From the NCBI RefSeq assembly GCF_037975245.1, contig NC_092574.1, positions 23,935,713 to 23,999,712 of the forward strand: 64,000 nt of DNA, read 5' to 3'. Shown piece after piece: positions 35,801 through 46,698 of the stretch (within the stretch, counting starts at the first letter, position 1; each line of letters starts with the position of its first letter). The DNA comes from Apostichopus japonicus. Its lineage: Eukaryota > Echinodermata > Holothuroidea > Aspidochirotida > Stichopodidae. The position numbers and the translations under genes are program-made. The notes beneath the pieces are model-generated. The model was given only the letters and a program-made list of their open reading frames with translations, was not told where the DNA came from and searched no databases.

Positions 35801-38800
35801 ATATGTTCTTATATAGAATTTAACTCCAAATTCATGCCTTAATCAGAGAACAATATTCCTCATATTTCAGTCTCAATTAAGAACATTTATATATCTTTTT
35901 AACTTAAATAACTGCTGTTTTCACCATCATAGGTTGGAGTTGACATATTTTAATTTAACCTCATTGCACATGAACTGATATTGTGGTTCGAAATAAGTTC
36001 ATGTATTTATTTACTCGTTAACCTGCTCTTTGGAGCAAAATATCTTGGAGGGCAGATTAGTTTCATCTATTTCCATCTTTTTATTTTGTGTAATACTTGT
36101 AAGGTTTGTTAAAACTCTCTGATCAAACTCAGAGGTCTTTGATGAAACCTAAAATGCTTTCCTACTGTTCTGATGCTGACCTAAGTTTTATCCTGTTGTT
36201 TAATTTTCGCTCAAGGCACAGTCTTTTTGGAGTATTGGAAAAGGAAATCGGCTACACTTGCATACGAATGGGATGTGAACACCTATCAGTTGTCAGAACC
36301 TGACAGGCCACAATTCTTTGGAACCAGAGAGAGAAAAGTAAGTTTAACCTCCGTGACTGTGTCAATACATGTAAGGGTTGATCATGTGACATTTGACGTA
36401 CCAAATGTTGTACGCAACATGATATTAGTTTCTCAAACTTCCTGACATTCTTCAGATCTTTTCACTCAGCAAATTGCGAGTTATTATTCCATATGTTTTC
36501 CTTTGTTGTGATGAATACCTTTCTGGAGAATTTTCTTGTGCTAGCCGCAGTTGAAATTGCATATAATCCCAAACAACCTGTAAATGTTGCGTGGATAAAC
36601 ACCTAACAGATAGGTAAAGTACTGATAAATGTTCTGTTTGTTAGGATTCTGTATCAGATCTCCCAGATTCCATAACATTGATAAATGTTGTTTAATAGGA
36701 TCCTTTATCAGATCTCCCAGATTCCATAACACTGATAAATGTTCTGTTTGTTAGGATTATGTATCAGATCTCCCAGTTTCCATAACATTGATAAATGTTC
36801 TGTTTGTTAGGATTCTGTATCAGATCTTCCAGATACCATAACAGTAATAAATGTTCTGTTTGTTAGGATTCTGTATGTAATCTACCAGATTCCATAACAT
36901 TGACAAATGTTCTGTTTGTTAGGATCCTGTTTCAGATCTCCCAGATTCCATAACATTGATAAATGTTCTGTTTGTTAGGATTCTGTAACAGATCTCCCAG
37001 ATTCTATAACATTGATAAATGTTCTGTTCTTTAGGATCCTGTTTCAGATCTCCCAGACTGGTATTACCCATTCCATCGTCAGTTCCTCAAATATTTTGCG
37101 TCGCTCAGCATCCTTTTCTTCATGGTGAGTTTTCTTTCTTCTTGATCACTTCAGTACCCGAGTATAATAAAAGCATTATCACCGGACTGTGATATGCAAA
37201 TTAGGCACACATACAATTGCTATGAGAGTAATAGATGCATGAAGCTATGTGTTAAATTTTTGTGTGGAATATTAGCATAACTTTTTTGAGGTACACACCA
37301 TCTGTTGTTACCAGAGGCAGATTAGTCAACCAGCGTACCTGCTTGAAACAGGTGTGTCGCTGGATCAGAGGGGCCAAGGTCACTGCCAGGTCAATCTGCT
37401 GAAGGCAGTTATTTCCATGTGGTCACAAACGTGCTAGTCTTGTCCAAGGTGCCAAATGCGCCACTTGTTTCTAGGCCACTGTGCTGTCAGTAGAATCACT
37501 GACCTGGTAGCAATTTATACACCTGGTCGTGATATTAATACAAGATGCAACAAATCTTGGGCTCAATCCTTTGTATGGCATGTAACATTAAGTAGCAAGC
37601 ACCATCATCTATCAGTGTTTTCTGTTACTCTTATTAAAGATCTGATATTCAACGACATGCTATCCTTTGTTGACGTTTCAGTGATGTTTATATCAAGAAG
37701 GGATATGTAGCAGCTTGTAAATCTTAATTTCATCATTCCCTTATTAAAAACAGAGAATTAGAAAAGTGTAAAGAGAGAAAAAGCAGTAAGAAAATGCTTT
37801 GTGTACAGGTAAAAGCATACCAATAGACGGCTTCATGTTCTTCAAACTGACAATATTCTCATGTCCGATTCTTTTTTTGTCTTTCTTGGTAGGTTTGTCT
37901 GGTGGTGGCCAGCGTGATTGGTATCATCGCCTACCGAGTGGTCATGAGACTCATCTTTGCCGATCAATCCAGCATCATCAGACTTTTCTTCTCGTCAGTC
38001 TTGGCTTCTTTGATCAATTCTTGCATCATCATGATATTGGGCAAGGTACGGTCTTACGATCAGTTATGATGAGGTTTCTTGTTTGATAAATTCATCAAAA
38101 GCACAGCAAAAATAAAGCACAATTGTGTTCATTTTATTGCCACTTTTACAGAGTAAATTGTGACCCTCTTAGGACTGGAAAATTTGAACCATTTGTCTAA
38201 TGAAGTTCTCAATTGTTTAATTATCTACCCTTTGCAATTTATCTTATCAAGATCTATATTTTTACATATTTTGACAAATTATGGATGAAATTGTGAGTAT
38301 ATTTGTTGATAGTGGCGCAGACTACCTTAACAAGTGGAGTGTATTTGAAATTCACTCATATGATCACAAATCTGTTACAAATACTGTAACAGAAATCTGT
38401 ATAGTACAAAATATAACAAGTACAAAAGCAAAGGTCTTCAAATCAATTTTTTTTGGATATTTCTTCCTGTTTGAACAAATATCATTAAAAATGGAACTGA
38501 TGTTAGGAAGAATGTTCCCTGATAGTGATGGTTTGAACCTAGCTTTACAAATGTCCGTCATTGTTCATGTTCACTTTTGTGAAAAACACGTTGAGAGACA
38601 AGCTATCACACTTCCTGTTTCTGTCATCCTTCCGTTGCTATGGTAAAATCAGAAGTGTGTCATATTAAAGTGACATGCCATTGTGGCTCCTTTAAAGTGA
38701 AGCCTCTCACTCCATTATTCATTAAACATGTTAGCTTCTTTTTTTTTCTAGATTTATGAAAAAATTGCGGTCATTCTTACAGATTGGGGTAAGTATGATG

Positions 38801-41800
38801 TCTTCCTCGCACTAGGAATTGTAGTCTTTAGTGGGGGGGCTTTAGTGGGGGGGCTTTGCATTTCCAGGTGGCCTCATATGCAATTTGGTGCAATATAGCA
38901 CACTTCAACTCCCACTCCATTTTGTAATGAATTTTGCATTTTCACCTGGCCTTAAATGCAATTTGGTGCTCCAAATGAGATTTTTTTCTCATTTGGAAAT
39001 GAAAAAGGGGTTTTCTGACTTGCGGAGCAGGGGGGGGGCGGAATGATACTTCCGCCCCCCCCCATATTTTTCACTGGGGGGCTGGCGCCCCCCAGCCCCC
39101 CGGTTCCTACGCCCTTGATTCTCTTGGTATTTTTTCATTTTTTCCTTCAATATTTGAGAAAAGTGCTTAGATGCTGAGATGCACTCTCATTATTTCACTG
39201 GAGACTCGTCGAAAACCCAAGGCTTGTGGTGTTTGTCCATGATCATCACATAGACAGGGTTTCAAATGAGTTTCTTTGGCTTCCCAAACCTGTTGGATTC
39301 ACGTAACTAAACTAACTGGAACTAAAATTAAACAATAAATCTAAACGTAACCAACAAAGGCTGGTGTTGAATGTAATTCAGTAGATCAGTACCTTGGCCT
39401 TCATGACTGATTGATTCCTTGTTGTAATAACATATCAAGCTCACACGGTATTATTGAGTACACTAACCATCACAACCAGGTAACATGCAGAATGTCAGGT
39501 TATTCTGTTTGTTTAATCTCCTCTCTATTTGTTTATTTTCCAACAGAGAACCACCGAACACAGAGTAAATATGAGGATGCTCTGATCATAAAGCTCTTTG
39601 CTTTTAGTTTTGTCAACACTTACTCATCTTTATTCTATATTGCTTTCTTCAGAGAGGTAAGGCTGCTCATTACAGCTCCATTAATTTTGCTTGATGGGGT
39701 ATTTTTTTTTCCCCTCTTTTTTTTCTATTATAATATATTTCTGAAAAATCTCCAGCAAGTTCCAAAAATTAGGGAAACAAATATTGCCTTTCATGTAGTC
39801 GTGTTATTAAACAGGAAGGAAGAGACTGCAAATTGAGATGTGGTTGTAATTATTAGAACTGTGAGTCATGAAGATTAACTGGCTGGAGTAAACATGTGTG
39901 GACTGACCAGTGGGCAGTAAATGCCCACTAGCTAAGACCCTACATTTAAAAACTGTTATGTACAAGGTTTGTTGTAATGTTTTTAAGTATGTCTGTTCTC
40001 TTAAGAGAGTCATTTGCACAGAAATAAATTGCATTGTTATTTCCGTATGGTACATCCCTTTTAATGATTAAGTTCTGATGCTCATGCAGACAGGATATTT
40101 TTGGTTTCATCTTCTGAAATTTTGTTTAAAATTAAAATGAAAAGTTCCAAATTTAGATTGTGGAAGATATGCTATGCAGCTAGTTTAGGGAGAGAGGGAG
40201 GGGATTGGGAGGGGGGGTGCATTTCTCTGTTCTATAGCCAATTTTTTGCCCAGTGGCCCATATCAGGGTCAGTCAACTCCTGGGGTAACCCTGATGTAGT
40301 GCTGCTTTTATCCACTCACATCTACCCTGTATGTAAAAGCCAATTTGCTAACAAAAATGGTAAACAAAGTTTTGTGGTATTCCGGCAGTCTTCAAAAGCA
40401 ACATCTTTTATCACCACGACCATCATCACCATCATCATAATCATCATCATTATATATATATATATATGATTTTTCTCCCCTTTCTGTTCATGACAGCAAA
40501 CTACTCAGGGAGGGTTATTTGACATGGGTCCTGAGTATGAAGATAGCTGTGATAATAACAACTGCATGGCCATGTTATCTCTCCAAGTCTTTGTTCTCAT
40601 GGTCGTGAAGCCTTGCCCAAGGTTTTTCAAGGACATTATTGTTCCGTAAGTTTACAGTTCCTGTTGTTACTGTGTTAGTGGTTTCTGAATTGTCATCGCA
40701 AGACTGTTCTTTGAAGAACTATTGCACTGTTCAGTAGTTAAAGGATTATGATAAAATGCAGATAATTACTGCAGTGTAGATTGTCTTGATTAAGGCAACC
40801 GGACTACAAAGATTCAAGGATAATGTTTTGTACCATACGGCAGGATTTGATCTACCTCTTTTGATCTCCTTTTTTTACTCAACTTATATGTTTTTTTATT
40901 ACATTGCCCTAGCTACATGGTATTGTAAAACGTCTTGGACTCGAACACCAGAATGCATTGAATCAAAGACAATGGTTGTTCCTGATCGCATGATTTTGTC
41001 AAGCTCTTTTAAGTGGCTGACTTTACTCAACTAATAATAATATCTCATTGCCTTAGTTGGCATGGTAGTGCATTTTCATCTTCAGTATTGTACACAATGT
41101 AACCAGGTATCTAGTCCTTTGATATATAGATAGAAGATTTGGGATACAACAGGATATGAAAACAAATGAACTGCAGTGATCTTAAAATCAGTATAGTTGC
41201 TATGTCCTGGTGTGTTAAATTGTCTGTGCACTTCAGTTACATTATAGGAAGACTACTATGCCTATAAGCCCCACCCTGTGCCCTGTGAAAAGACTATCAG
41301 GAAGCCTAATTCAATGTAAGGACAGAACAGTTTAGTTACTATAGCACAGGATAAGTATTCCTGATGTCACTGGTCAAATCTATTCAAAATGTGTTTTGTG
41401 TAAAATTTTCTGGTCAGTATTATTTACATGTGTTGCTGACATGATGTGTTCTTCAGTGAGTGAGATTTTTTAGTTTCGAAATAACTTTCATTCTTCTGTC
41501 TGTTTTCATGAACAATCGAATGTTTTCTCTACTCAGATACATCAAGAAATTGATAAGAAGGTACAAATGCTGGGGGAAGAACAAAGTTGGAGATATCGAC
41601 GCGGAGTCCGTGAACGCGCAAGGACAGTTCATACAGAAGGAATACATGAAACCTCAACTAGGTAACTTCACTCTCGGTGAATACAACGAAAAGGTCATCC
41701 TTTATGGGTTTCTCATGGTACGTGCATAAACTTGTCTCTCATATCCAGAATTGCCTTCCCTTCATGGTGTGTTGCATCGGATTGAAGTTCACTATTAGAG

Positions 41801-44800
41801 GTGTTTATCATATTGTTAATATGCATGCTTACACTTTACAGAGAATTTATCAGTCTGTTCAGGGCTCATTCTATTTGGATGTCAGTATAACTGTTTGTTC
41901 CATTTTAGAGGGCAGTATAACAGTACAGGACTGTGTGGACTAAAGGAGAACCAGATTGTGTAATCCTTATAAATGGGGTCATTAAATAAATAATGGATGA
42001 AACTTAATCAGTCAATTCTTGTCTGTTGACCCCTCCTCAGTTGGTGGCATTAATGGAGGACTTTTCAATTGTTGGGGAGAGATTGCACTCACCCCTCATC
42101 CTCCCCTACCCCTATTCCCCCTCCCCCAGCAGTGTTGATAGAGAATCAACCAGGAATGGTATGTAATGGCATATATTGATGAAATAATCTTAGTTTAAAA
42201 TTGTTTTCCTATTTCAGACTTTGTTTCATTCTGTTTGCCAAAGAATATGGTTAGATTGATAATGGGGTTTTATTTCTTGTATTTCGATCTGGTAGGTTTT
42301 CTCCAGTGCTCTTCCGATTGCACCACTGATTGCTCTACTCATCATCATGGTTGACCTGGGTATAGATGCTAGGAGGTTGGTCTGGTTTAACAGAAGACCA
42401 GTTGCACTCATCGCATGTAACATTGGTAAGAGAGAAATAATAGAATGATTCCTTAATCCCCTACTAGTGTAACCTTCATGTAACATTGGTAAGAGAGAAA
42501 TCATAGAACGATTCCTCAATCTCCCTACCAGTGTAACCTTCATCGTCCTGCATTTGTATCATTTTCCAATATGAATGCTTTTTAATTCAGCTTTTACTTT
42601 GGTTTTCAAATGATAATTATGGTGAAAGATTTGTCAAGAAGTCAGTAACAAGGGTTCTGGTTTGTAAGAGACCTTGTCCCTTTAAAAGATTTGTCAAGAA
42701 GTCAGTAACGGGAGTAATGGTTGGTAAGAGTCCCTGTCCCTCGCTTACTTCTTCATTAACTTCCTTCTTCCCTAGCTGCTTCTTCTGATGGTCATAGTGA
42801 ATGATATTCATCTGATATTTGGAGCCAGCCTTTGCGTTTGCAAAGTTGGCTAATGTTTCCCGCTGCGACAAAAAAAATGTTACTTGTGTCGCTGTAGTGT
42901 CTTTAATAACAGGTGTTTAAATCCCTCAAGAAACTCTTTTTATCTCTCAGAACAAATATCAACTCACAAGCCTACATCTACCACACTTTCATAGCAGATG
43001 TGGGCTTAGCCTAATCTGCATATGAAGGTCTGGTCAGCAGTTGCTGTTTTTCAACCTGTGGCTTTGCTGATTACTGTTAGTACTACTGGAATGCGGACAG
43101 TTACATGAAGCCCTGTACGATAATCATGTGTTTGCACAAATCACATTAACTCTATTTGTTTTTAATTATCAGGTATGTGGTACAGCATCTTGGAGTTTTT
43201 GAACTACGTCGGTGTCATCACAAACGCCTTCATTATCGCTTTTACTTCGCAATGGGGTAAAGAATTCTCAACCGCTGGTAAACTGTGGATCGTCATTGGG
43301 TTTGAGGTGAGTCCTCTCAGATACTTGAATCTTTCTGAATCATTCAGATAAGTGCTTCTTCTAGCTGCCACTGTGTATATACAAAGGATTGCCCTAAAAG
43401 CCTTTGCTATCTCAAAAGAATAAATGCTCTTACCTAATAAAATAACAATTTTGTGAACTGTTGAAGACCCAGCCAAGAGTCAATGGTTGCAGAGCATTCA
43501 AAATGTGACCAGTTAACATGCTAGGTAGATTAGAAAGTGCAGTAGTAGTGAGGAGAATGTAAGTATAGCTGCTTCTAAATACATAAACCATGGATTTTTT
43601 GGGGGGTGGGGAGGGAGGAGGATTCTCTCTTCAGAGTCATTAGTCAAGGAGCAATAACAACCGATCTTCTCTTACAAATTACTGGTTTTGACTTCATTTT
43701 GTTATCCTTTATTTTCTATATTTGACTCTCAATTTTCAGCACATAGTATTTGCAGTGAAGTTCTTGTTGGCCTATATCATCCCAGATACACCAGCAGATG
43801 TATCTCTGGCCATGAGACGGGTAAGTCTCTGCTTTGAGTAGATAAAATCATTCATTTATGCCTTTAAAATTCAATCTCTGTTAAAAAACAAATAAAAATG
43901 TCTGTAAATACAAAGTAACAGAAGGGTAGCAGACAACACAAAAGAATTGAGATGAGATATTAAAATATATATAGATATAAAAATAAAAACATGAACTATT
44001 GGGGGTGAAGGGGGGGGGTGGGTGCTTTCACTATGTTGGAAAGATGTTCTGAATGGCAAATCGTACTAGCACAAACCTTGCCCGAGTTTTTTTAGCTTTG
44101 CATTATTGATGCTTCAGTTTTTTGAATTGATGTACCAAACACATTTTTGTACCTTATCTGAATTTAAATACTTGGAAGAATTGAATATATCATCGATTAG
44201 TTGTGTTTTGACCAAGCCCTCTTCCCTACCCAACCATTTACCCCTATGGAAAAAAAAAATAGTAAGCATATTGAATTGAGGCAAAGCTGCAAGGTATTCC
44301 TATTATTATCTTCTCCTTGTAGGAACGTTACCAGGTGGCCAGGATCATGGGGGAAGCAAAGATGCTAGGACCGATTGGAGAATGTAAGGATTCCGAGTCT
44401 GGGAGTGAAAACTCACCGACTAGATACTTTACAGGCCAACCTGTAACACTAACAGCACAAGATAGCATAGAAGAGACGCACAACTCACCCCCTCTTCCTA
44501 AGTAAGCTTTTCCATCATCTTGAGTTGGAGGCTGCTTCTTGTACTCATTATTAAAAGTACTTCATATCTGTGATGTCATATGACCATTTCCCTCCAAACT
44601 TACATTGACTTTGTGCCTGGTAACCCACTAACAGCCGTTAGCAATGCCCCTTACAATCTCTAGGGAGCGTTTCTCGTTTGGACTGACACTGAGCAATTTC
44701 TAACTTTTATAAGCAACAAACATCCACCAACATCTCAAATGAAAGCTTGGATGAACTTCACACATGGCATGTAGATCCAGGTTTGTGAGTGCAAGGAGCT

Positions 44801-46698
44801 TATTGTTTTTGGTAGAGGTAAAAGGTCAACAGATGGCACAGTCTTGAAATATTATAAACATGTTACAGCCAAAGCAGTTCATATTTAACAGATGGATCAA
44901 CCGTCATTTGAACAAAAAATGACTACTTTTGATAACGGAGAAAGGTCACTAGGTCACGAGAGGTCGTAGTCTGAATAGCTTTGACATATGATAGCATCAA
45001 AGTAAAACTTGGATGAAATTCATACTTGGTGTGCAAATACACCTCAGTGAGTAATAGAACTGTATTGCTACATTGTGGATGTCAAAGGTCATGTGTGGAT
45101 GTCGAAACTTGAAAATGTTGTATTTCAGCATTACACTAAATGTTCTCATATAAAACTCTTTTAAGATTTACTAATCATTAAGTCCTGTTGTCATTCCTAT
45201 TTCATTCCTTACTATGGGTTGCTGAATGGTTTACCAATTATAAATGATGTTCTGAACAGTTGCAAGTTCTAAGTGACGCTTTGGTTGTTTGCTTTTCAAT
45301 ATTTCATGATCACACAAGAAGAAGAAGAACAGTGAATTTATTTTAACTGCTAAACTCAAAACTACCAGCATAATTGCTCTATTACTTAGCTGTCATCCAG
45401 CTATTCATATCTGCCTATATTTTTATTTGGCTACGTTCCCATAAAGATGATGCTGGTGAAAATTTATGATAGGTTAATTGAAGCTAAATTAAATGAAAAG
45501 CAATTAACATTTCCAAGAAGCAAGTAACCTTGTAAAGTTGTTCCAAATCATCTTTACCCTCTTATCAGAAAGTTCTGCTTGTATCCTATTGTTAGTTATG
45601 GAGAACTTTCTTTGGTTTTGTAATAGTGACTGCTTCATTGAAATCATGTACTTGTACATACCTTTTAACGTTACATAAGGTTTTTATGAACATTTTAGAC
45701 GATGTTCATTGTTTTTGTGTAAGAGCACTTGTTTGTAAGTTTAACTGATTGTATGAGAGTATGTCAGCAGGAATGATTATTAATATTGAAAGAATATCTC
45801 AAGGCACTGTACACGGAGAAACAAAACGTTAAACAGCAAAGATATGAAACACGTAAAAGTAATAGAATACTAAGTCAAAATAAAACATATAAATTAATGA
45901 AACTATTATAAGAAAAAAACAAGAATAAGGTAAGAAAAATAGAAGCAAGATCAGTCATCAAATTTTATGATACAATTATGAGTTTTCAGTTGACAAAAAT
46001 GTTTTGAAAACTAATTTTGATGGATGATTGGGTATGTTCCTCTTACTGCTGTATCATAAGTGTGATGATCACATCTTTATGTGAATCACTAAGCAAAGTT
46101 TGGGCCTGAACTTATTCATTAGGAATTTGAAATATGAAGGAGATTGGGAAGGTACATGTGCTTAGTAAATAATTGTTCTTTTATTTCTTTTTGGTGACAA
46201 AAATAATGGGTTACACAAAGAGTACAATACTTCAGGAGAGTATCATTTTCAACAAATTTTAAATTTTCCTTTCCACTACCATGAAGATGTTTGCAACATA
46301 ACATTTGCTTTATTCTTTTATTAATATTTCATTCTGGCTTTTAGACATCTCCACAACTGATTTTTTTTTGCCTCCATCCGATCCTTTACAGATTAGTCTA
46401 CGGAAAAGACGGAAGCACATTCTTCGAGGGAGAAGCCATACCACTGAAAGATGATTTATCACCGAGTAAAAAGAAGAAGAAAAAGAAGAAGCCAAAGAGT
46501 AGCCCAAGAGGTAACTCAGCAGGTCCTACTGCCATGTATCCTCCCCCAGACCATGCCCCTCTCCCATACCCACCTGTCCCCCTACATCCCCCAGCTACCC
46601 ATGTCCCTGGCCCGGGGTATGGATGGAATATAGAAGCAGACCATCCAGCGGATAATGCTCACCTGGCCTACCCGCCTCCAAATATTATTCATATGTGA
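24346..46698 (+). CDS. Anoctamin (TMEM16 family), 20 exons, 973 aa
   Basis: Anoctamins are dimeric ten-helix membrane proteins that act as calcium-gated chloride channels or lipid scramblases. Residues 1-60 are basic, with KKKRKKGQKKQK. The anoctamin dimerisation domain starts at about 67 (VDYVLVYH) and runs through exons 2-5. TM1 is about 305-332 (exon 6). A luminal loop with NIT, NNT and NVT sequons follows (exon 7). Then come LEYWKRK and the WD motif (exon 9), YYPFHR (exon 10), the FVNTYSSLFYIAFF helix (exon 13), TM6 (exon 14), GEYNE in TM7 (E685, E688) and DLGID in TM8 (D717, D721). IIPDTPADV (exon 18) precedes a tail with eight lysines and then proline-rich sequence. Length fits the family (about 900-1000). 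TM6 has PRFFKD where calcium-gated members have NN..E. The loop after TM9 is very short. I cannot assign it to a numbered vertebrate anoctamin. Confidence 0.95.
27351..27466. mobile_element. Small MITE-like palindromic element
   Basis: GGGGCAGATCTAGGATTTT..TTAAG at the left is an imperfect inverted match of CTTAACTGGATCCACAATCTGC at the right. Length is about 116 bp, with G-rich/C-rich inner flanks. No target duplication was found. Confidence 0.4.
27834..29378 (-). mobile_element. Minisatellite-bearing dispersed element, expanded copy
   Basis: About 29 units of a 48-bp repeat (CCAATATGTACACTGTAGGA, then GAGATGTGTAGGTTTGGTGA and ATAGAACA) fill 27888-29230. The outer sequences match, inverted, those around the array at 140-520: GGTTGTCCGAACAGCAAATTGG on the left and CTGTCCGAACAGAAATTTGG on the right. 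These two edge motifs are in direct orientation to each other. Because 48 is a multiple of three, the array is open for long stretches (a spurious 272-codon frame on the minus strand). It lies in anoctamin intron 4. Confidence 0.8.
28471..29037. repeat. 189-bp higher-order repeat within the 48-bp array
   Basis: The variant unit GAACACTTTAGGACC(A/G)TTGTGCA recurs at 28471, 28660 and 28849, exactly 189 bp apart. Each block is three 48-bp units plus one 45-bp unit. This indicates amplification of four-unit blocks after the basic array had formed. Confidence 0.85.
32763..32846. repeat. (TA)n(TTA)n microsatellite
   Basis: About 58 bp of TA followed by about 27 bp of TTA/ATT, in anoctamin intron 4. 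Confidence 0.95.
34164..34240. repeat. Short tandem repeat, GACCATCAATGACCATTTAAAT type
   Basis: Three to four imperfect copies of TGACCATCAATGACCATTTAAA units in anoctamin intron 5. Confidence 0.8.
36625..37034 (+). repeat. 56-bp tandem array of duplicated 3-prime splice sites
   Basis: Each unit contains a pyrimidine-rich run, TTTGTTAG|GAT, then TCTGTATCAGATCTCCCAGA and TTCCATAACATTGATAAATG. The last unit runs into anoctamin exon 10 (TTCTTTAG|GATCCTGTTTCAGATCTCCCAGACTGG). AG dinucleotides lie at 36643, 36697, 36753, 36809, 36865, 36921, 36977 and the true site 37033, spaced 54-56 bp. The unit therefore copies the acceptor and the first 24 or so bases of the exon. Use of an upstream copy would shift the frame unless three units (168 bp) are added. 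Confidence 0.88.
38807..39117. mobile_element. MITE of the G-rich-end family
   Basis: The right edge GGTTCCTACGCCCTTG matches the end families at 6666 and 21304. The left edge, about CTCGCACTAGGAATTG, is a weak inverted match. Runs of G (38836, 38847, 39031) and C (39053) and inner repeats GCATTTCCAGGTGGCC/GCATTTTCACCTGGCC are present. It sits 20 bp downstream of the exon-12 donor of the anoctamin gene. No target duplication was seen. Confidence 0.6.
40411..40468. repeat. (ATC)n(TA)n microsatellite
   Basis: ATC-type trinucleotides followed by TA repeats, ending 28 bp before anoctamin exon 14. It occupies the space where the branch point and pyrimidine tract of intron 13 would be. Confidence 0.85.
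42416..42541 (+). repeat. 63-bp tandem duplication including an exon-16 donor site
   Basis: TGTAACATTG|GTAAGAGAGAAAT occurs at the real exon-16 end (GT at 42426) and again 63 bp downstream (GT at 42489), with the intervening sequence duplicated (CTACTAGTGTAACCTTCA / CTACCAGTGTAACCTTCA). Extending the exon to the second GT would read into TGA after 7 codons. Confidence 0.85.
42625..42744. repeat. 60-bp tandem duplication in anoctamin intron 16
   Basis: Two copies of AAAGATTTGTCAAGAAGTCAGTAAC followed by related GG(T)TTGTAAGAG..CC(T)TGTCCC sequence, 60 bp apart. Confidence 0.85.

Larger units (their letters stand above)
24346..46698 (+). other. Exon map of the anoctamin gene
   Basis: Coding exons: 24346-24786, 25135-25195, 26121-26221, 26680-26755, 33892-34046, 34388-34560, 35107-35262, 35704-35789, 36216-36337, 37035-37124, 37893-38045, 38752-38788, 39547-39656, 40497-40645, 41537-41717, 42296-42425, 43173-43306, 43740-43820, 44323-44501, 46392-46698 (stop TGA). 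All introns are GT-AG. The lengths sum to 2922 bp, i.e. 974 codons with the stop, and every junction preserves frame and family sequence. Exon 12 is only 37 bp. Confidence 0.9.

Noticed and set aside
38281-38646. 121-codon plus-strand frame in anoctamin intron 11
   Set aside because: It lies in an intron, has no conserved motif, and exon 11 splices in phase to exon 12 without it.
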